A stretch of DNA of 64,000 nucleotides, from NCBI GenBank assembly GCA_020740775.1, contig JAHEWK010000004.1, positions 496,001 through 560,000 on the forward strand. The letters are read 5' to 3'. Within the stretch, counting starts at the first letter, position 1. Each line of letters begins with the position of its first letter. The notes beneath the pieces are model-generated. The model had not been told where the DNA came from. It did no database searches and worked only from the letters and a program-made list of their open reading frames with translations. The translations under genes and the position numbers were made by a program. Positions 1 to 11,752 of the stretch are shown here, one piece after another. Origin of the DNA: Ilyonectria destructans (lineage: Eukaryota; Ascomycota; Sordariomycetes; Hypocreales; Nectriaceae).

Positions 1-402
1 ATAGGAGTTTGTCCAAGTTGCAAGATAGCTTACCTCCTGCAGTCGGGTAGATGGAAGCGATTTCTGCCAGCGAGCAGGCAATGCAGAGAGTACATATGAT
101 GGAAAGCACACTTCAACTGGTGTTAACTTCGTCGCAAGTGTTCCATGACAATCAACAACTTACAGATTATAGAACAGGCATGGCGCGCCGCCGCTCAACA
201 ACGCTGTTGCAATGACACTGGACAAGGCCTCCCAAGTGCCCATCAAACAGATGCAAAGCGCACCCAGCGTAAGGAGCGAGAACTGGCGGTTGAGCTCCTG
301 GGTATGGCCCAGCTGCGCGAGACGCGCATCATCGGCGTTGGCAGGGGTTGCCGTATCGACTTTCATCGTGTCGTCGTAGTCTTTCTTCATGTCGGAGTCC
401 AT
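1..402 (-). CDS. amino-acid/choline-type permease, N-terminal part, cut by the window edge
   Basis: Exon 1 (402..164) begins MDSDMKKDYDD and carries the cytoplasmic start of a fungal APC-family permease: DDARLAQLGHTQELNRQFS followed by a first membrane helix (LLTLGALCICLMGTWEALSS). A GTAAGT donor at 163 opens an intron; exon 2 (110..34) joined in phase reads LVLSIICTLCIACSLAEIAS followed by IYPTAGG, the conserved helix-2/loop motif of GABA, choline and amino-acid permeases. A second GTAAGC donor begins at 33 and the rest lies off the window. The family moves amino acids or quaternary amines into the cell across the plasma membrane by proton symport; the substrate cannot be told from this fragment. 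Family confidence is good; exact junctions are inferred. Confidence 0.8.
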
Positions 403-929
403 CTTGAAGGCTTGATCACAGAGCCTGCTCTAGAATCTTCTACTCGAAAAACGGTTGTGGCATGCCTTAATTATTATATACTATTCCTTCGAAGCCCCCA
501 TTCTGGTACACTGTTCTCCGTACTTGTTACATAGAGCTTCCGACCTTAGGAACGAACCTTATCTGTCGCGACGCGTCCAATCAACTCTAGGCCGCTAATC
601 AGCGGCCAAGCAAAATGATGGCTCTAGGGCACCAGCTTATCAGAGAGGGACTGGGGGTGAGGAGGGTCATACAGATAAGAGTCCATGCGGCGTTAGGCTT
701 GTTCCGGAACTCGGAAGAGGCGCCAACTTAGCGTTCCGACGAGTAGGTCGTCTGACCTGTTATTTGTACGGTATACATGGGAGACGAGGCTGGTCAAATA
801 TCGGTTCTTGTCAGAGTTGCGTGCAATTTGGCGTGGAATCGTCTGTCTGGGTGAAACAATTGCTTTATTGTAGCATGTTTTGAGAGCATGTCGATATTGC
901 CAGTGAGTACGATGAATTCGGTGAGTACT

Positions 930-971
930 GCTTCCTGAGCACTGTTCCTTGAGCACCGCTTCCTGAGTACC
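930..971. repeat. three tandem 14-bp units
   Basis: Three head-to-tail units, gcttcctgagcact, gttccttgagcacc and gcttcctgagtacc, differ from one another at a few positions. Non-coding minisatellite; no function seen. Confidence 0.7.
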
Positions 972-1334
972 AATATGCATTCTCTGCCATTTCCCCGCAT
1001 CCTTTCGAAAGGCATCCGAACACTCCCCTCACCCTTGACTTGAACAAGACTAACCTTGCTGGAGGTGGTGTGCAGAACATCAGGAGGCTATACGATCCCC
1101 GGAATCGACTCATGTTGAAGTACTGCGACTTGCATGCGACATCTCCGGAACCACGAGGTCTGTGCTGCAACAACGGCTGCATCGGGACTTGTAAGATATG
1201 TAGATGCTTTGGACGTCAGATCTTGGAAGCAGCGAGGCAAGATAGGGAAGTGCTGCGCCTTAACTACAGATTTTTGAGGAAGGCATTTAATTGTCAGCTG
1301 AAATTCTGAGCATTCATTGGTGTCAACTTCGAGT

Positions 1335-1435
1335 GACGCCTTTATCGAGTGACTCCTTAGACGCGTTTATCTCATACCCTGGCATTCGCGTTGATAGCGA
1401 TTGATAACGTTGACGCGTTTATCACAACCCTGGCA
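1335..1435. repeat. spaced direct repeat with GACGC(G/C)TTTATC core
   Basis: Two copies of about 25 bp (1360-1384 and 1412-1435) share gacgcgtttatc and ccctggca; a shorter relative, gacgcctttatc, lies at about 1335. They could be protein-binding sites or a relic of local duplication. Confidence 0.5.
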
Positions 1436-2636
1436 GTGGGTGGAAGCTGCCATCAGATATGCTGGACCCCTAACTCGTCTCCCTTGACCCCCTTCCGAGA
1501 TGACTGGGCCGGGTTGGAATATATCTAGAAGTTGCTTTGGTTGGCTCGCTCGTAAGCACACACATGTAAGCCTCGTACACAGCCGTCTATCGCTATCTCT
1601 TCGGAAGTAGGTTTCAACATGTGGGGAAGGCATGTGGAGTAATCCGCCGAAGTCGTCGATTGTGGCATATGCTGATGTTGTCTTGTTTTGGGTTGGTTCG
1701 CACTGCAGGCCTCCGATGCTCGGGAGTTATAGATGTGGAATTGTGGATTTCTAGCTGCAGCAGGTCTAGTGATCCTATGAACGTCGAATAGGATACTGGA
1801 GAACAAATCCACCGTAATCGTACATCAGAACAACGGTTTTGACTGGGTCTGCAGTCGTTGGCGTACCCATCGTCAAAGTCTAGCGAGAGGCCGTCACCCA
1901 CATTCTGTGCCACGCATGATAACGGTGAATATTGTAAATTAAATTCGTTTATCTAAACCAATGTCAGACCCATTGTAATATCTTAAATCCTTACTTTTCA
2001 TTGTTGACTGCTGGAGCTAGGGTTGTCCCGCACGCTCGCCGTGCTTGGCTTGAGAATTGTATTTCAACAAGCCTATTCATTATTTGGAATTGACAGACCA
2101 CGGACTAGACTGCATTAATATATGAGACAACACACTGCCGGGCTGAGCTCAATCGCGCGGAACCTCGGTCGGAAATACCGGCAGCGCGGACAATTTCGGC
2201 CGAGTCACGTACCGGCCACGCCCAAGATATCGGAACATTACTCGGAATCGGAAATACTCCCTAATTATCCACGCACCCTTCCCCAAGCTCCGCCGAGATA
2301 ACGACGCGATTGGGCTAAGAATGCGGGGCAGATCTCGGAAATGAGAGCCATCGGGAAATCTTACGCCATTTGTGTTCATGCTTCCTACGGCAAACTCGAT
2401 TTATCCATGCGGAACTGCTGAAACGAAACCTAAGGCATAGCCGGATTCCGGGGGATCGCAGTCAATGCCGTAGCTCAAGTATATAGTGATACGCAATGAT
2501 GCAGCTCCAGAACGACGGCTGTTTAAGCCAAGACCCGCCTGTATACTGCCCGTATCACTGCCGGAATACCCCTTGTCGAGCCCCGTACAGTCAATCTCCA
2601 CATCCCATCTACAAGTGAAGCTACCACGACGAATCA

Positions 2637-4179
2637 ATGGCCTCCGTCACTGTCAAAGGCGCAGAAGGCCGCCAGATCTCCGGTACGTTGGTCGTTTCCC
2701 AATCACACCGCTACAGCCACCTAACCACGAGAAACTGCAGTGCCCACGGGGCTTTTCATCGACAACGCCTTTGTACCTGCTACCGGCAACAGCACCATAG
2801 ACATCGAGAACCCGTCGACCCGCGCTCTCCTCGCCACAGTCTCGGCAGCTCAGGCCGAAGACATCGACCGAGCGGTTCAATCCTCGAAGAAGGCGTATAC
2901 GACATGGAAGAACGAGTCGCCCAGTGTCAGGCGGGCCCTGCTCAACAAGCTCGCCGATCTTGTCGAGAGAGACGCGTCCGAGCTCGCGTCGCTTGAGTCC
3001 GTTGATGGTGGAATTCTATACAAGGACTCAATGGGCCTCCACGTCCCGCAGTCAATTGATACCCTACGATATTTCGCTGGCTGGACGGACAAGGTCGATG
3101 GTGTTTCCATGTCAATCCCCCAGGGACTGGCATACACGCGCCGTGAGCCCATTGGAGTCTGCGCCGCCATCGTACCCTGGAACGCGCCGTTGATGATTAC
3201 CATCTGGAAGATTGCGCCTGCACTCGCAGCAGGAAACACCTTGGTCATTAAATCCCCCGAGATGTGCCCCTTGTACGCCCAGAAGCTCGGCGCTCTTATT
3301 GCTGAGGCTGGCTTCCCCCCTGGTGTCGTCAATATTCTCTGTGGTCTTGGCTCTGTTGCCGGCCAAGCGCTTTCCGAGCACATGGAGGTTAAGAAGCTTT
3401 CGTTCACCGGAAGCTCCGGCGTGGGACGCGCGATTCTCGCCACTTCAGCCCGAACGAACTTGAAGAAGATTACTTTAGAGCTGGGCGGCAAGGGCCCTTC
3501 TGTTGTCTTTGCCGACGCAGACTGGGAGAATGCGCTCCTCTGGACTACGTTGGGCATCACAGTGAATAACGGCCAGATCTGTGCAGCGGGTAGCCGTATT
3601 TATGTCCAGGACACCATCTACGATAAGTTTGTCGAGGAGTTTAGCAAGCGCAGTCGCGCAGCAGTCCATGGCGATCCCCTTCTCTCAGAAACGACCAAGG
3701 GACCTGTTATGAACGCTGGCCAGCTTGAAAAGATGTTGGCATATGTCGAAAAGGGCAAGAAGGCCGGCGCAAAGCTCCTCCATGGCGGCGAGAGGCTTGG
3801 AACGGAGGGCCACTACTTTGCCAACACGGCGTTTGCCGACGTATCTCAAGACGCACCTATTATGCAAGAGGAGATCTTTGGACCTTTCGCGAGCATCGCG
3901 TCGTTCAAGACGGAGGAGGAAGTTATCGCCAAGGCGAATGGTACTCTATACGGTCTGAGCGCTGCTGTCTTTACAAATGACCTGAACAAGGCTTTCCGTG
4001 TTACAGAGGGCATCGAGTCCGGTCAAGTCACCGTCAATACTTGGGGAACTGTCAATGCCAACACTCCCTTTGGTGGAGTCAAGGAGAGTGGATTTGGTCG
4101 TGACAATGGAAAGGAGGCGCTCGACGAGTGGACGACGGTCAAGAGTGTTAAGTGGAACATTTTGCCGAGCAAGTTGTAA
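2637..4179 (+). CDS. NAD(P)-dependent aldehyde dehydrogenase
   Basis: Exons 2637..2682 and 2741..4179 give 494 residues (MASVTVKGAEGRQIS, then VPTGLFIDNAF), the normal length of a class 1/2 aldehyde dehydrogenase. The intron is GTACGT to CTGCAG and the junction makes one valine codon. Visible hallmarks are the substrate-loop motif IVPWNAP, the cofactor-site stretch SFTGSSGVGR, the general-base glutamate in LELGGK (about Glu262), the catalytic cysteine in NNGQICAAGSR (about Cys296), EEIFGPF, and the C-terminal NTPFGGVKESGFGRD. It oxidises an aldehyde to the acid, probably in the cytosol as there is no targeting peptide. The aldehyde is unknown. The Zn2Cys6/MFS pair lies 4 kb to the right, but nothing ties the genes together. 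Confidence 0.93.
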
Positions 4180-4592
4180 TAGGGAGAGGCTTACTCGCAT
4201 GATATTACTGAGCGAATGGTAGAAACTTACTGAACTTCAATAAAAATGCACGACTGGATCAACACCCGTTGAGTTTTCCCTTCACGTTCCTCAACCCTTG
4301 CTAATCTTGGACCTTCTCTTTATTCACTTCGAACGATGGCTGATTATGAATTCACTGCACCACATTATCACAAGGCCCTACCAATCCATCTAGAGACGAA
4401 ATAGCGTGCTAGGCTAAATCAGTGAATATTACTTCCCCATCTCATTCTAATTCTAATTCCCATTCCTCGAGACTGGGCGAAAAATATTTAGGGTCCAGGG
4501 TAGCTCAATCTAGCGCACGTGACGATTATGGCTACAGGAATATCCTCAACCTCTCCCGCTACAGAGTTTTCTTCAACCGCTGCACACTCAGG
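4180..4592. other. intergenic, terminator side of ALDH and promoter of next gene
   Basis: About 410 bp without a gene. It carries aataaa at about 4241, a plausible poly(A) signal for the aldehyde dehydrogenase, and a low-complexity tcattctaattctaattcc run near 4441. Confidence 0.4.
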
Positions 4593-5847
4593 ATGGCGGA
4601 GGCATCAGGAACCAGCAGTCTATTGACCGTGATCATAACGACTTCGGTGACGCCGTCTGCGCCTTCAACAGAACTGGTCTCATCGGTACTAGAGTCATTC
4701 AACCGTCACTGCCCGAGCTTGGTGGACTGTAGGATCATCGTTGTATTCGACAACTATGACCAAGTCGTCCCTTCAGCGCGTCTAAAAAAGGGCCACGTTA
4801 CTTCTGAGCAAGCCGCAGACTTTGATCTCTACAAAGAGAATGTCAAACAGCTGGTGCTAAAACGGCATTGCGAGGGCAAAGAGCCGGTTGTTTTCACGCA
4901 GGGATCAGCGGAGGCAGAGTATGGCAGCCCTCATAAGCCTGAAAATGTTGTACACTACACTACAGCGCAGACACAAGACAAGAAAGTGACGTTCATAGAA
5001 CCGTCGAGGCGCTTTGGCTTTGGTCTGGCTGTCCGTTCGGCATTAAGAATGACCGAGACTCCATATGTTTGGATCCAGCAGCACGACTGGGTTTTGGTCT
5101 CCGACTTTCCCGTTGATCCTCTCTTGCAGGTCATGAGAGCTTCCGAGTTAGATCCGGACGTCCCCATGAAGTATGTCTGCCTGCCTGCAGTGCGCATGCT
5201 GTCATACGCCACATCTCCCGACGTTGTCAAATTCCCGGCTCTCAGGCAGTTGACGGCTTCACTCAGAGGCAGCTACAGTCCTGCATCAGACACAAACATC
5301 AAAATTCCATTGACGCCGCTCTTCTTTTGGCATGATAAGCCGCACATTGCGTCCACTGCACATTATTTAACCCGCGTTTTCCCTACGCGCCTGGCCATGC
5401 TTCGCGGGGACTTTATTGAAGACAAGATCGGGCAGCGCGCTAGGGCACAAATGAAGGAAGGACTCGTAAGTGATCCCCAAATATCCGCCCCATTCATTTG
5501 TATCTTGGAGTTGAATGTTTTCTCTCGGGTGTGATTCCATGGATTTATCTGGTCACAAAGACTCCGGAGACCACCAAGTATACCACGACGATTTATGGCT
5601 AATCAGATTGCAGTGGACGAAGTGGGCGACTTGGCTATACTATCCTGACGAGGGAAAAGAGTTATGTCTGAGGCATTTAAAAGGACGGACTTGGCGAGGG
5701 ACGGAAGGGGAGGCTGGAAATATCGCCATGTGGCGACAAAGACACGACGAAAAGAGACCGCAGGTCACTGAAGAGTCTTCTATTGAAGTGGAGATTTATG
5801 GAGACGAGCCCGAGTGCGTACTAGGCGACGAAAACGTCGAAGCTTGA
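4593..5847 (+). CDS. uncharacterised fungal protein resembling a sugar-nucleotide transferase
   Basis: Exons 4593..5465 and 5614..5847 (GTAAGT donor, TTGCAG acceptor, 148-nt intron, phase 0) encode about 368 residues. The start is the first in-frame ATG; the frame is open further upstream only with non-ATG codons. An alternating beta/alpha N-terminus (LLTVIITTSVTP; RIIVVFDNYD) followed by RRFGFGLAVRSAL and PYVWIQQHDWVLV resembles the nucleotide-sugar half of a GT-A glycosyltransferase, with QQHDW standing where a DxD-like motif would be. Exon 2 continues WTKWATWLYYPDEGKELCLRH and ends in an acidic tail. There is no signal peptide or membrane helix. I do not recognise a named family, so the enzymatic role is only a suggestion. 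It ends 17 bp from the stop of the convergent transcription factor gene. Confidence 0.7.
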
Positions 5848-5864
5848 CAATCTTCTGGTAGGTA

Positions 5865-8298
5865 TTACCAAAGTGGAACCTCTGGTGTCTCATCGGTGAA
5901 CATCCAGCTTATTGGGCCCATGTTGCTGAAGTTGAAATCAGCATCCGTCATCTGATATCGAGTGTTAGCGATGCATAACGTAGCTTGGCTGGGTATAATT
6001 TACCATAAAATCCCAGCCTTCTATTAGCTCGGGCGGTGTGTTGAGAGACATCCCAGTGTGCCCATTCCCAGCACCCTCGACCTGGCTCTGGGCCGCCTGT
6101 GGTTCGAGTATCGTCAAGGCTTTCTCTCCAGCCTCTTCTACAGCCTTAACCAGAAGTTTTGGAATCTCGCTTTTTCCGAGGCCCCGTACCAGTCCCTCTA
6201 TATGCACTGCAATCATGTAGGAAACCATATAGCCCTTGATGTTAGTCTCACCGGCCTCGATACACCTCAAACACCAGTCTTTTGTTTCCTCTACGATAGG
6301 AAGTAGGGTTGGCCGTAAACGAACCGGACCAAGGCTTTCCTCTTCCTGCAGTTGGGTCCTAACTTCCGCTGCAATCAGTAAACACGCCTGCATGGCAACT
6401 GTGCGAAAGAAAGTAGAGCCGCAGGAAGTTAGCCGTGCAAAATCATCCTCTTCCGAAGAGGAAGTGTCGTTGAGAGATGAGCGTGGATATGCTGCGCACC
6501 AGATATTTAATGAAGCGTCGATGACTACTTTTCTGGAATATGCGTAGGCCGTCTCGTGCAATGCCGGCCCGAAAAAGGGAACGTGAATGGACGAAAGATA
6601 CCGACGCATGATAAAATCCACAACCCGCATTGCAAACTGTGAAGGTGAGTTTCCAGTCGTTGATCCGCATTCCTTGAGGGTTCGGCATAGAGCTTTATTC
6701 GAGCTTCGGAGCTCTGCATCGAGTGCAAGCGTTTCCTCATACGTGCCGTTCGAGTCGAGGTCGTTCAAGAACTTGGCAATCGTGAGACGGACAGGAATAG
6801 TTCTGCGGAGAGCTCTTGCGATGGAAGACTGAGTGAAGATGTCGTCCGGCTTTGGTATAGGATTCTCATGAAGGAGTTGCTCGTCATCGAAATTTTCCGG
6901 GGGCTCGGTATTGAAGTCTCCAAGGCTGATGAGTGGAGGCCCCCCTGAACTCATGCTCGACTGTAGAACTAACTCGAGAATCGTGTTCCACAGCCTTCGG
7001 CGCATCTCGATAGTAAATATCGTCCGGTTTGACATACGCGCGGGGTCTCGATGCAACCCCATGTACATGGCTGTTCGGAATAGTGCACCAGCTGAAACCC
7101 AGACCAAGTCTCGTCCAACACGGGCAGTTTCTCGGGCAAAGATGAGGAGTATGTGGATTTGCAGATACGGCATGTTCAGCATCGCCTTGAACTCCGGTGC
7201 CGAAACCCAAGTTTGAGCTTCATACACCCATTGGAGGGCGGAGTTGCGCAAGGAGAAGTTGTCGTCGTACGTAGGAGCCCCGATGGCGAATACTAGCTTT
7301 AGTAGAACCAAGAATTCTGTATCCGGCTCTGCGTCTGACGTCCAGAGTGCCTCGTAGTCTCTCATAAAGGATGGGATATGTAAAACTCGATAGACGGTTT
7401 CCATTGTCCGAAGGTAACACTGGACAAGTCTGTCGGCGACATCCTTGGAGGGCAAGTCGCGGGTTGGTGGTGAGGGCCATGGAGGAGCCCGTGCTGCCTT
7501 GATTTCTTTTGCTAGGGATTTGCATTTCTTTATGCCGGCGAATGCCCGCGATGGGTCTTCTCGTATAAGCGGCTCAATCATGTGGAACATATCCAGGAAC
7601 TGATGGGTGTTAGAAGTTGCGCGCTCACAATAAGACGAGAGAGATGCTTACTAGTGCAATGCCATTGATCCAGTGACTCTGGCCAAACATGCGTGTTTTA
7701 TGCATGATGCCGCGGCTGAACACGTACGTCTGGCCGAACATGATGCTTTGGTGGATGTGGAAGGTTCCGGCTAGTCGTGACGTTGTTGTTTCGATGCTCG
7801 TAGTAGAAGATGGAGTGAGAGCAGGAGTCTGAGGAGAATGTATTGTCGTCTTGGGCAACTCGTTTTCGAGCTGCCGAATTCGATTCCTTAGGTACTCGAC
7901 ATCCTGACTGAGAGCGAGACCTGCTGGCGAAGAGGTATTCGTCGAACTTGGCCCCGATGAAACGAGACGATGGCTTGAGACTGTGGATCCTGCACTTGCA
8001 TTGGAAGTTATGTTGGGCGCTATGTGGTGAGGCTGCCGGGAAAGTTGCGCCGCCGTGTTTGTTGGTCTGATTTGGCGCGGGGGTTGAGATGGATGAGTTT
8101 CGTATACGCATTGTTCATTCTTAGACCGCATGCAGTTGTTGCAGGGGGTTTCTCGATTACATCGGATCTTGCGCCTTCTGCAGAGAGAGCAAGAACTGAA
8201 CCACAGGTTTGTCAGCGCAAGCAAGGAGTTCAAGACCGGAGCGCAACCTACACAGCTGGGCGTCTCCGCCGCCGTTCGGGGACTTCGGAGTCGGCCAT
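5865..8298 (-). CDS. Zn2Cys6 transcription factor with fungal-specific domain
   Basis: Four exons: 8298..8252, 8195..7652, 7599..6004 and 5951..5865, giving 757 residues. A short first exon (MADSEVPERRRRRPA) is needed to complete the basic arm before the cluster: VSCSLCRRRKIRCNRETPC then NNCMRSKNEQC, a full six-cysteine binuclear zinc finger. A coiled-coil-like linker follows (LSQDVEYLRNRIRQLENEL), then the middle-homology region in exon 3 (CYLRTMETVYRVLHIPSFM, ARETARVGRDLVWVSAGALF, MYMGLHRDPARM, RRRLWNTILELVLQ). The last exon adds a short acidic tail ending ETPEVPLW. It is expected to bind CGG-type half-sites as a dimer in the nucleus. It is divergent from the MFS gene starting at 8776, its most likely direct target. 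Confidence 0.9.
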
Positions 8299-8775
8299 GG
8301 CGTCTACTTCTGGCCACTCTGGACCGTTCAGTGGAATCAGTCGGATGATGGGATGGTGCAAATGGCTGAGTATCTCCGACGGACCTCGCTGTTGAGTGGC
8401 CTGGGAAATAAGAACAGGACACCGAGTAGCACTACCAAGATTAATGCTGATGAATCCGAGTCGGTAACTGCGCTTTTGGTCCGTCCCGCCCGTCATTTGC
8501 CGAACATCGTCGGGATCTGATTGGTGTGTTTATATCCGAGTCGGGAACAAGAACAAGTCCGACAGATGTTATCCCCGACACAAGGAGATGATAGAAAGAA
8601 TTCGGACGTGATTTAGTTTACAATGGCTATAAAATACGAAATTCGCCATGAGTATATATTGCACTCACTCATGTTGAGGTGCGCTCACTACACCACAATA
8701 CCAACAGACAGTCCAAAAAGCTACCCACCTCCGATCTTTGCCTCCAACAAACCACCACGCATCGCCTTGCACAAC
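8299..8775. promoter_or_regulatory. shared divergent promoter of Zn2Cys6 factor and MFS permease
   Basis: The 477 bp between the two start codons must hold both promoters. TATAAAAT at 8628-8635 lies about 140 bp before the MFS start at 8776, which supports that start over the open frame reaching to 8623. Confidence 0.6.
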
Positions 8776-10123
8776 ATGGCTATGTTAACCAACCACCATC
8801 AAGAGTTATCCGGAGGCGACGACCTGAGAACGATGGCCTCCGTGGAACTCGGCGAAGAAAAATCTCCCGACTTTGGAGAAGCGCCCGACGGTGGCGTCCA
8901 AGCATGGACTGTTGCGGCCGGAGCCGCCTTCATCTCCTTTTCCGCCCTGGGCTTCGCAAACTCGTTTGGCATCTTTCAGCAATATTACATGACGCATCAG
9001 TTACAAGGCGAATCGGCCAACAAAGTTGCTTGGATAGGGTCAGTGGCTGCTTTTCTCCAGTTTGCAGCAGGCGCAGTCGGAGGTCCACTGTTTGATCGTT
9101 ATGGTGAATGGGTATGTCCGTTTGTCTCACTGATGCTGTTTGAGTCTGCTAATACATAAATAGGTTATCCGACCGGCTGCGGTGCTATACATATTCTCCA
9201 TCATGATGATCAGCATATGCCGCGAGTATTGGCACTTCATGCTTGCCCAAGGCGTTCTCATGGGCATTGCCATGGGCCTCTTGACATTCCCATCAATAGC
9301 AGCAGTGTCGCAATACTTTGAGAAGAAACGTGCCGCTGCATTGGGCGTAGCCATATCTGGCTCATCCATCGGCGGCGTCGTCATTCCCATTACATTGTCA
9401 AAGTTGCTCACCACTTCATCGCTGGGCTTCGGGTGGACTGTGCGAGTCGTTGGCTTCATCATGTTGCCTCTCCTCGCCTTCTCGTGTGTGACTGTGAAGG
9501 CTCGTCTGCCATCGAGACCGACCACAATCTTCATTGGAGAGGCTTTCAAAAAGGCCAACTACATCCTTCTCATTATTTCCTTGTTCTTTCTATTCCTTGG
9601 CATGTTCACGCCACTGTTCTTCATGCCGACTTACGCCGTTTACCGAGGCATGGACGAAACACTCGCCTCATATTTGCTTGCCATCATCAACGGCGCCTCT
9701 ACATTTGGTCGCATCATCCCGGGCGTGCTGGCAGACAAGTACGGGCCCTTCAACATACTGTCAATCGCAGGCCTAAGCAACGGCATCGTCATCTTGTGTA
9801 TGAACAAAGCGGAGACTACCGCAGCATTGGTGGTATACTCGGTCGTCTTTGGCTTTACTTCAGGCATGATCATCTCGGGAGGTGCCGCAGCCTTCGCCAC
9901 ATGCCCGAAAGACCCTCGAGATCTTGGGTCTTACATGGGAATGGGAATGGCAGTGGGCTCGATTGCAGTGCTCATAGGTCCCCCAATTACCGGGGCGCTC
10001 CTTGATACCTATGGAGGGTTCCTTCAAATATCCATCTTTAGCGGCATCATGTGCCTGGCTGGCGGATTTTTTGCGGTTTCGAGCAAGGCCGCAAGCCCTC
10101 AAGGCATTATGGGGAGAATTTAG
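8776..10123 (+). CDS. MFS permease, monocarboxylate-transporter type
   Basis: Exons 8776..9111 and 9164..10123 (53-bp class intron, GTATGT donor, AATAG acceptor) encode 431 residues. The acidic N-terminus ends in the family signature EAPDGGVQAWTVAAGAAFIS, where the D-G-G(V)-x-W motif marks the fungal MCT/SLC16-like group. Helix 1-2 continues FGIFQQYYMT, and the motif-A equivalent is GGPLFDRYGEW. Twelve hydrophobic helices can be counted; GRIIPGVLADKYGPFN marks the second half. Such carriers move short-chain monocarboxylates or similar small metabolites across the plasma membrane; the substrate is unknown here. Regulation by the divergent Zn2Cys6 factor is inferred from the shared promoter. 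Confidence 0.9.
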
Positions 10124-10402
10124 CGGCTTGGCGATGCGTCTTGTTCTTGAACAAATTTGTCCTAAAATCTCCACTCCTGGCAGCTATAAGAGACTAGATA
10201 CATATAGAAAACACCAAAACGCACCTTTAGCGACCTTCCTTTTTACTCTGGGCTGTCTCTTCTAATTAAATATAATCAAATATGGTATTTTCTCATGTAT
10301 TACTGTAGAACCAGAGCTGAGATATGGTACATGTCTTCAATCTAACCCCTTCCCATTTAATTTCTCATTATATGGCCCTCCGAACACCATGGTAGTATCA
10401 AA

Positions 10403-11752
10403 TCAATTATCACCATCATCATCACTACCATCGCTACAACTATAATCATCATCATCAACCTCATAAGCTCTTCGCCACAGAACTTTACCAACTGTCGGAT
10501 CCATGATCACGGCATAGTGGGTCTCTTCATTGCTGATGTCCTCGTCATTCAGAAACAACTTCACATCATCCAGAGTGACTGCCTCCTCCTGCCGTTGGTA
10601 GAGTTGTTGGCAAGCTTGAACTTGCTCTGCCCACATCTCGTCAAGAGTGCACTTTCTTTCAAGGGAGAGGTTGAGAATGTCGGCCATTCCAATCCCACTT
10701 TCTGAGTCTGTAGATTGAACACTAGACCCAAAACCAGTACCATCATCAGATGCAATCTCGATTGCAATATCGGGTGCATCATCGGGTACAGTCTCATCGA
10801 TCAACTGTTGTGGCTGTTCTGAATCAATTTCGTCGTCTGCATCGTGGTTGTACGCAGTCAAGAACGTGTCTGACACTCGGATCGAGGCGTGGTGGTGATC
10901 CTTCTGGACGATAAAGATCTTATCCGGTCTGCAGAAGATGAGATATGCAGCTGTTGATGGCGAAGTAGAGAGATTCGACAGAATGGCTTGAATGTAATCG
11001 TCATGGACCTCTTCAACGTCTTTCTCACTCCTTGTAATTCGTTTGCCTGATTTTGATTCTCCCCCCTTCTTTGCTGAGGGAGGTTCTAGAAGGAGGCCTC
11101 GCAGAACACTGGAGATAGACTGTCGGAAGCCAAGGACGACCAAGGCTTGCTGCCAGCGAAACGATGCCCTCTGACGCCATGAATTCCGAGCATGAGATGG
11201 CCGGAAGTTTAAGCTCATACTCAAACCCTTCCTCACGCCTGTCAAAACTCCCACGTAGCCGAGATAGGTCACTGTGGTAGCAACGACGGGCCCTCCGTGA
11301 GAGCGAACGAAGTCGAGCTCAACGATAATCTTCCGCAGTTGGTCCATTCCCCAGTCTAGCGTGCGGAAATGAAGCATGCGAGTTGGCAGGTTTGGCGCAG
11401 AGTTGCCAGGATCCAGAGTGCGGGCGCCTCCACTAGTGCATCCGAGTAGTAGGTCTAGAATGACGTTGAAGGCGACGAGAATATGCATTGGAATTCCACT
11501 CGCTTTGGAGATGCCGACCAACTCGGCTGACTCCTCAGCCATGAACAATCGACGCAAGGCCAGTCGAGATATGACACCCAGACATTTTCCAAGCCGCTGC
11601 CCGGCGAGCTGGCGGAGGAGGTCATAGAACAAACCAGGCAGATCACAGCTGTCCACCTGTTCCCGGAAGTGAGGGATGATGTGAGCGTAGCGGGCTTCGG
11701 GCGGCTGCGAGAGGTTGATGACGAATTTTGGGATCTGTAAGTCTCTCCGCAT
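10403..11752 (-). CDS. acid ceramidase / NAAA-like Ntn-hydrolase
   Basis: A single-exon model of 449 residues from the first in-frame ATG (MRRDLQIPKF). The N-terminal PPEARYAHIIPHF matches the NAAA-beta segment found ahead of acid-ceramidase and N-acylethanolamine amidase domains. The following LLLGCTSGGARTLD contains the Cys-Thr-Ser that in this family becomes the nucleophilic N-terminal cysteine after self-cleavage; RTLDWGMDQLRKIIVELDF and TVTYLGYVGVLTGVRKGLS are the next conserved strands. The protein then departs from the family: the C-terminal third is strongly acidic and low in complexity (DDAPDIAIEIASDDG; DDDDYSCSDGSDDDGDN), likely disordered. The family hydrolyses amide bonds of ceramides or acylethanolamides. 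There is no clear signal peptide from this start; an upstream exon cannot be ruled out. Confidence 0.82.
   Translation of the reverse strand: MRRDLQIPKFVINLSQPPEARYAHIIPHFREQVDSCDLPGLFYDLLRQLAGQRLGKCLGVISRLALRRLFMAEESAELVGISKASGIPMHILVAFNVILDLLLGCTSGGARTLDPGNSAPNLPTRMLHFRTLDWGMDQLRKIIVELDFVRSHGGPVVATTVTYLGYVGVLTGVRKGLSMSLNFRPSHARNSWRQRASFRWQQALVVLGFRQSISSVLRGLLLEPPSAKKGGESKSGKRITRSEKDVEEVHDDYIQAILSNLSTSPSTAAYLIFCRPDKIFIVQKDHHHASIRVSDTFLTAYNHDADDEIDSEQPQQLIDETVPDDAPDIAIEIASDDGTGFGSSVQSTDSESGIGMADILNLSLERKCTLDEMWAEQVQACQQLYQRQEEAVTLDDVKLFLNDEDISNEETHYAVIMDPTVGKVLWRRAYEVDDDDYSCSDGSDDDGDN

Larger units (their letters stand above)
403..2636. other. gene-poor stretch with short repeats
   Basis: No open frame here looks like a known protein; the longest frames (about 70-105 codons) overlap on both strands and have no recognisable motif. 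The stretch would hold the promoter of the permease on its left and of the aldehyde dehydrogenase on its right. It contains three tandem 14-bp units at 930-971 and a dispersed GACGCGTTTATC-type repeat at 1335-1435. Confidence 0.5.

Noticed and set aside
1614..1913. 99-codon frame on the minus strand (MAQNVGDGLSLDFDDGYAND...)
   Set aside because: No recognisable domain, overlapped by other open frames, and no splice partners; treated as chance.
8623..8775. Longer N-terminus for the MCT-type permease starting at 8623
   Set aside because: A TATA box at 8628 falls inside it and the added residues have no family match.
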